Shown here in pieces: positions 26,222 through 27,441 of a stretch of 27,441 nt of DNA; the first letter of the stretch is position 1, and each line of letters starts with the position of its first letter. The position numbers and the translations under genes are program-made. Source of the stretch: Serratia sp. DD3 (lineage in GTDB: Bacteria > Pseudomonadota > Gammaproteobacteria > Enterobacterales > Enterobacteriaceae); contig NZ_AYKS02000114.1 in assembly GCF_000496755.2 (NCBI RefSeq), forward strand, positions 1 to 27,441, in the 5' to 3' direction. The notes under the pieces are model-generated. The model saw only the letters and a program-made list of their open reading frames with translations, had not been told where the DNA came from and made no database searches.

Positions 26222-26956
26222 TTAGGCGCGGGATGCCGTCAGGGTAAAACGGTAATGCTGTTGATTGTAGTAAATATCAGAAAACTCGAATATCTTACCC
26301 CCGCTTAGCGTGGCAAGGGAGGTGGCGTGCAATACCGGTTCGTCGCGTTTTAATCCCAGCATATCACGCACCTCATGTGAGGGAAGCTCCGCCCTGATCT
26401 CTTTTTCTGAATTCTCAACGCTGAAGCCTTTACGGCTGATATAGGCATATTTCGACTTGTTCAAGTCATTTTCTTGTAGATCGGCGAATAATTCGGTGAT
26501 CATCCACGATTGTTCAAAGACAAAGGGTACATCGCCCACCAGACGCAGACGTTTCATAAACCATACGTTGCTGCCGGGCACTATGCGCAGTTTCTCGGCG
26601 ATATCGGCGCTGGCCTGTTGTTGAAGCAGGCAAATAAGACGGTTGCTGACTGGAACATTCAACCCGCAGGTGACTTCACTGGAGGAAAGGTGACGGTCGA
26701 GAGGCAATGACACCAGGACGTCTTTTTTCGCCTGGATCACGAAGGTACCTTGCCCACGCCTGCGTTCTACTTTCCCTTGGCGTACAAGGTAATCCACCGC
26801 TTTACGTGCCGTCATACGGGAGATGGTGAATTGCTGGCAAAGTTCGTGTTCTGAAGGCAACGCATCCCCTGGGCGCAGGGTGCCAGCGGCAATCAGCCCA
26901 TTAAGGTATTGTTCAAGTTGTAAATAAACCGGAACGGTAGAATATCGGTCAATCAT
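26222..26956 (-). CDS. GntR/HutC-family (UTRA) transcription regulator
   Basis: This 244-residue repressor-type regulator has an N-terminal winged helix (about 5-75: VPVYLQLEQYLNGLI, LPSEHELCQQFTISRMTARKA, RRGQGTFV) and a C-terminal UTRA ligand domain (about 95-240), ending in YYNQQHYRFTLTASRA as in other HutC-type members. The frame opens 37 codons earlier at 27067, but I prefer the ATG at 26956. GAGGGG sits 6 nt before it, and the family starts with the helix leading into VPVYLQ. It lies 129 nt upstream of the EIICB gene on the same strand and probably senses the sugar-phosphate made by the PTS. Klebsiella agl is controlled by an unrelated regulator type, so this arrangement differs. Confidence 0.9.
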   Translation of the reverse strand: MIDRYSTVPVYLQLEQYLNGLIAAGTLRPGDALPSEHELCQQFTISRMTARKAVDYLVRQGKVERRRGQGTFVIQAKKDVLVSLPLDRHLSSSEVTCGLNVPVSNRLICLLQQQASADIAEKLRIVPGSNVWFMKRLRLVGDVPFVFEQSWMITELFADLQENDLNKSKYAYISRKGFSVENSEKEIRAELPSHEVRDMLGLKRDEPVLHATSLATLSGGKIFEFSDIYYNQQHYRFTLTASRA

Positions 26957-27017
26957 CAGCAGCCCCTCATTTCCTAGGGTATGGTAGCAGCCTGCCGCAA
27001 AGTAACAACAATTAGTC

Positions 27018-27029
27018 TTGTTTAGACAA
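27018..27029. promoter_or_regulatory. Candidate GntR operator before the regulator gene
   Basis: TTGTTTAGACAA is a 12-bp dyad (TTGTNTANACAA) about 62 nt upstream of the gntR-type start. It has the look of HutC-subfamily operators, and a related element precedes the PTS gene, suggesting autoregulation plus control of the operon. Confidence 0.45.
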
Positions 27030-27084
27030 AGCCCTACCCTCACGGCCAGGACTTTATCATCATGCAAATAACTATCTTTGGACC

Positions 27085-27441
27085 CTTAGCCATCCCCTCA
27101 TATGAGCAAGGCATGGCAAGGCTTCTGAGGTATGATCTCCGTTCTTGACCAGCTAATAGCGAGCAGACAGCCTCCATGCTTAACCACGAAATAATTCTTA
27201 ACCACATTGATGACATATTCGGACAGGACATGCATGCCAAGCGTGTCTTGTCGCTCGCCAATGCAACCCACGGGGTTATTGAGTCGGGGTCATTGGCCAT
27301 CCATGCCATTGGCAATGGCCTCTCTTTGGCCAGCGGCCTTGAGCGAAAGCACGCCGTCAAGCAGGTGGATAGACTGCTCACCAACACAAAGCTCAATGTC
27401 TGGAGCTTGTTTGATGATTGGGTTCCCTATGTGGTCGCCGA
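27085..27441 (+). mobile_element. IS4-family insertion sequence, left end (partial)
   Basis: The left terminal repeat is CTTAGCCATCCCCTCAT at 27085-27101, which resembles the IS10 end CTGAGAGATCCCCTCAT. About 75 nt later a transposase gene begins and runs off the window. The element inserted about 130 nt upstream of the GntR-type regulator start. The right end and target duplication lie outside the window. Confidence 0.75.
27176..27441 (+). CDS. IS4-family transposase, N-terminal part
   Basis: Eighty-eight codons are visible from the ATG, running off the window. The start MLNHEIILNHIDDIFGQDMH, then KRVLSLANATHGVIESGSL, LERKHAVKQVDRLLTN and LFDDWVPYVVA follow the N-terminal pattern of IS10/IS4-group transposases (..K.NIKRIDRLLGN.. 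in IS10). The catalytic DDE residues would lie beyond the window, so intactness cannot be judged. The gene is read away from the PTS unit. Confidence 0.85.
   Translation, partial: MLNHEIILNHIDDIFGQDMHAKRVLSLANATHGVIESGSLAIHAIGNGLSLASGLERKHAVKQVDRLLTNTKLNVWSLFDDWVPYVVA

Noticed and set aside
27040..27396. 118-codon minus frame opposite the IS transposase
   Set aside because: It is the shadow of a well-supported IS4-type transposase on the plus strand.
1..27441. CRISPR array or tRNA genes
   Set aside because: No regularly spaced direct repeats with unique spacers, and no tRNA cloverleaf seen, including in the 23S-5S spacer.

Overview
The window looks like chromosomal DNA of a member of the Enterobacterales. 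Yersinia or a close relative fits best, because of the style of the 23S/5S rRNA ends, the acs-yjcH-actP operon, and proteins that closely match enterobacterial families. The genus is an inference; no search was possible.

Layout. (1) Bases 1-732 hold the 3' end of an rRNA operon: the last 39 nt of 23S rRNA, a complete 5S rRNA, and then a roughly 177-bp tandem repeat. The repeat carries three near-identical intrinsic terminators separated by decayed 5S-like remnants. (2) Bases 746-4935 (minus strand) hold the acetate-scavenging operon acs-yjcH-actP. A perfect 12-bp hairpin lies between acs and yjcH, and a CRP-like site lies upstream of acs. (3) Bases 5149-5727 (minus) encode a MocA/YgfJ-type molybdopterin nucleotidyltransferase. 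(4) Bases 5945-9653 (plus) hold a probable D-glycerate use cluster: a CdaR-type regulator, a GntP-family permease and glycerate kinase. (5) Bases 9925-21540 (minus) are the most unusual part. They encode a four-repeat SANT/Myb-like DNA-binding protein, a 4'-phosphopantetheinyl transferase, and one 3351-residue non-ribosomal peptide synthetase (C-A-T)x3-TE. A strong terminator separates the synthetase from the transferase gene. (6) Bases 21541-23143 hold no intact gene. This visibly AT-rich tract contains a Fur-like site, two dyads, an 18-bp tandem repeat and the wreck of a RelE/ParE toxin gene. (7) Bases 23144-26956 (minus) are an alpha-glucoside PTS unit: a GntR/UTRA regulator, an EIICB permease and a GH4 6-phospho-alpha-glucosidase, with matching candidate operators before the regulator and the permease. 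(8) From about 27085 to the window end is the left end of an IS4-family insertion sequence with the start of its transposase.

How the parts work together. Regions 2, 4 and 7 are catabolic units: acetate to acetyl-CoA, glycerate to phosphoglycerate, and phospho-alpha-glucosides to glucose plus glucose-6-phosphate. Region 5 is an accessory biosynthetic locus. The transferase would add phosphopantetheine arms to the three carrier domains, the synthetase would make a short (tri)peptide or acyl-tripeptide, and the thioesterase would release it. No transporter, tailoring enzyme, MbtH protein or precursor pathway is visible beside it, so the product cannot be named from this window. It is the best candidate for an undescribed system.
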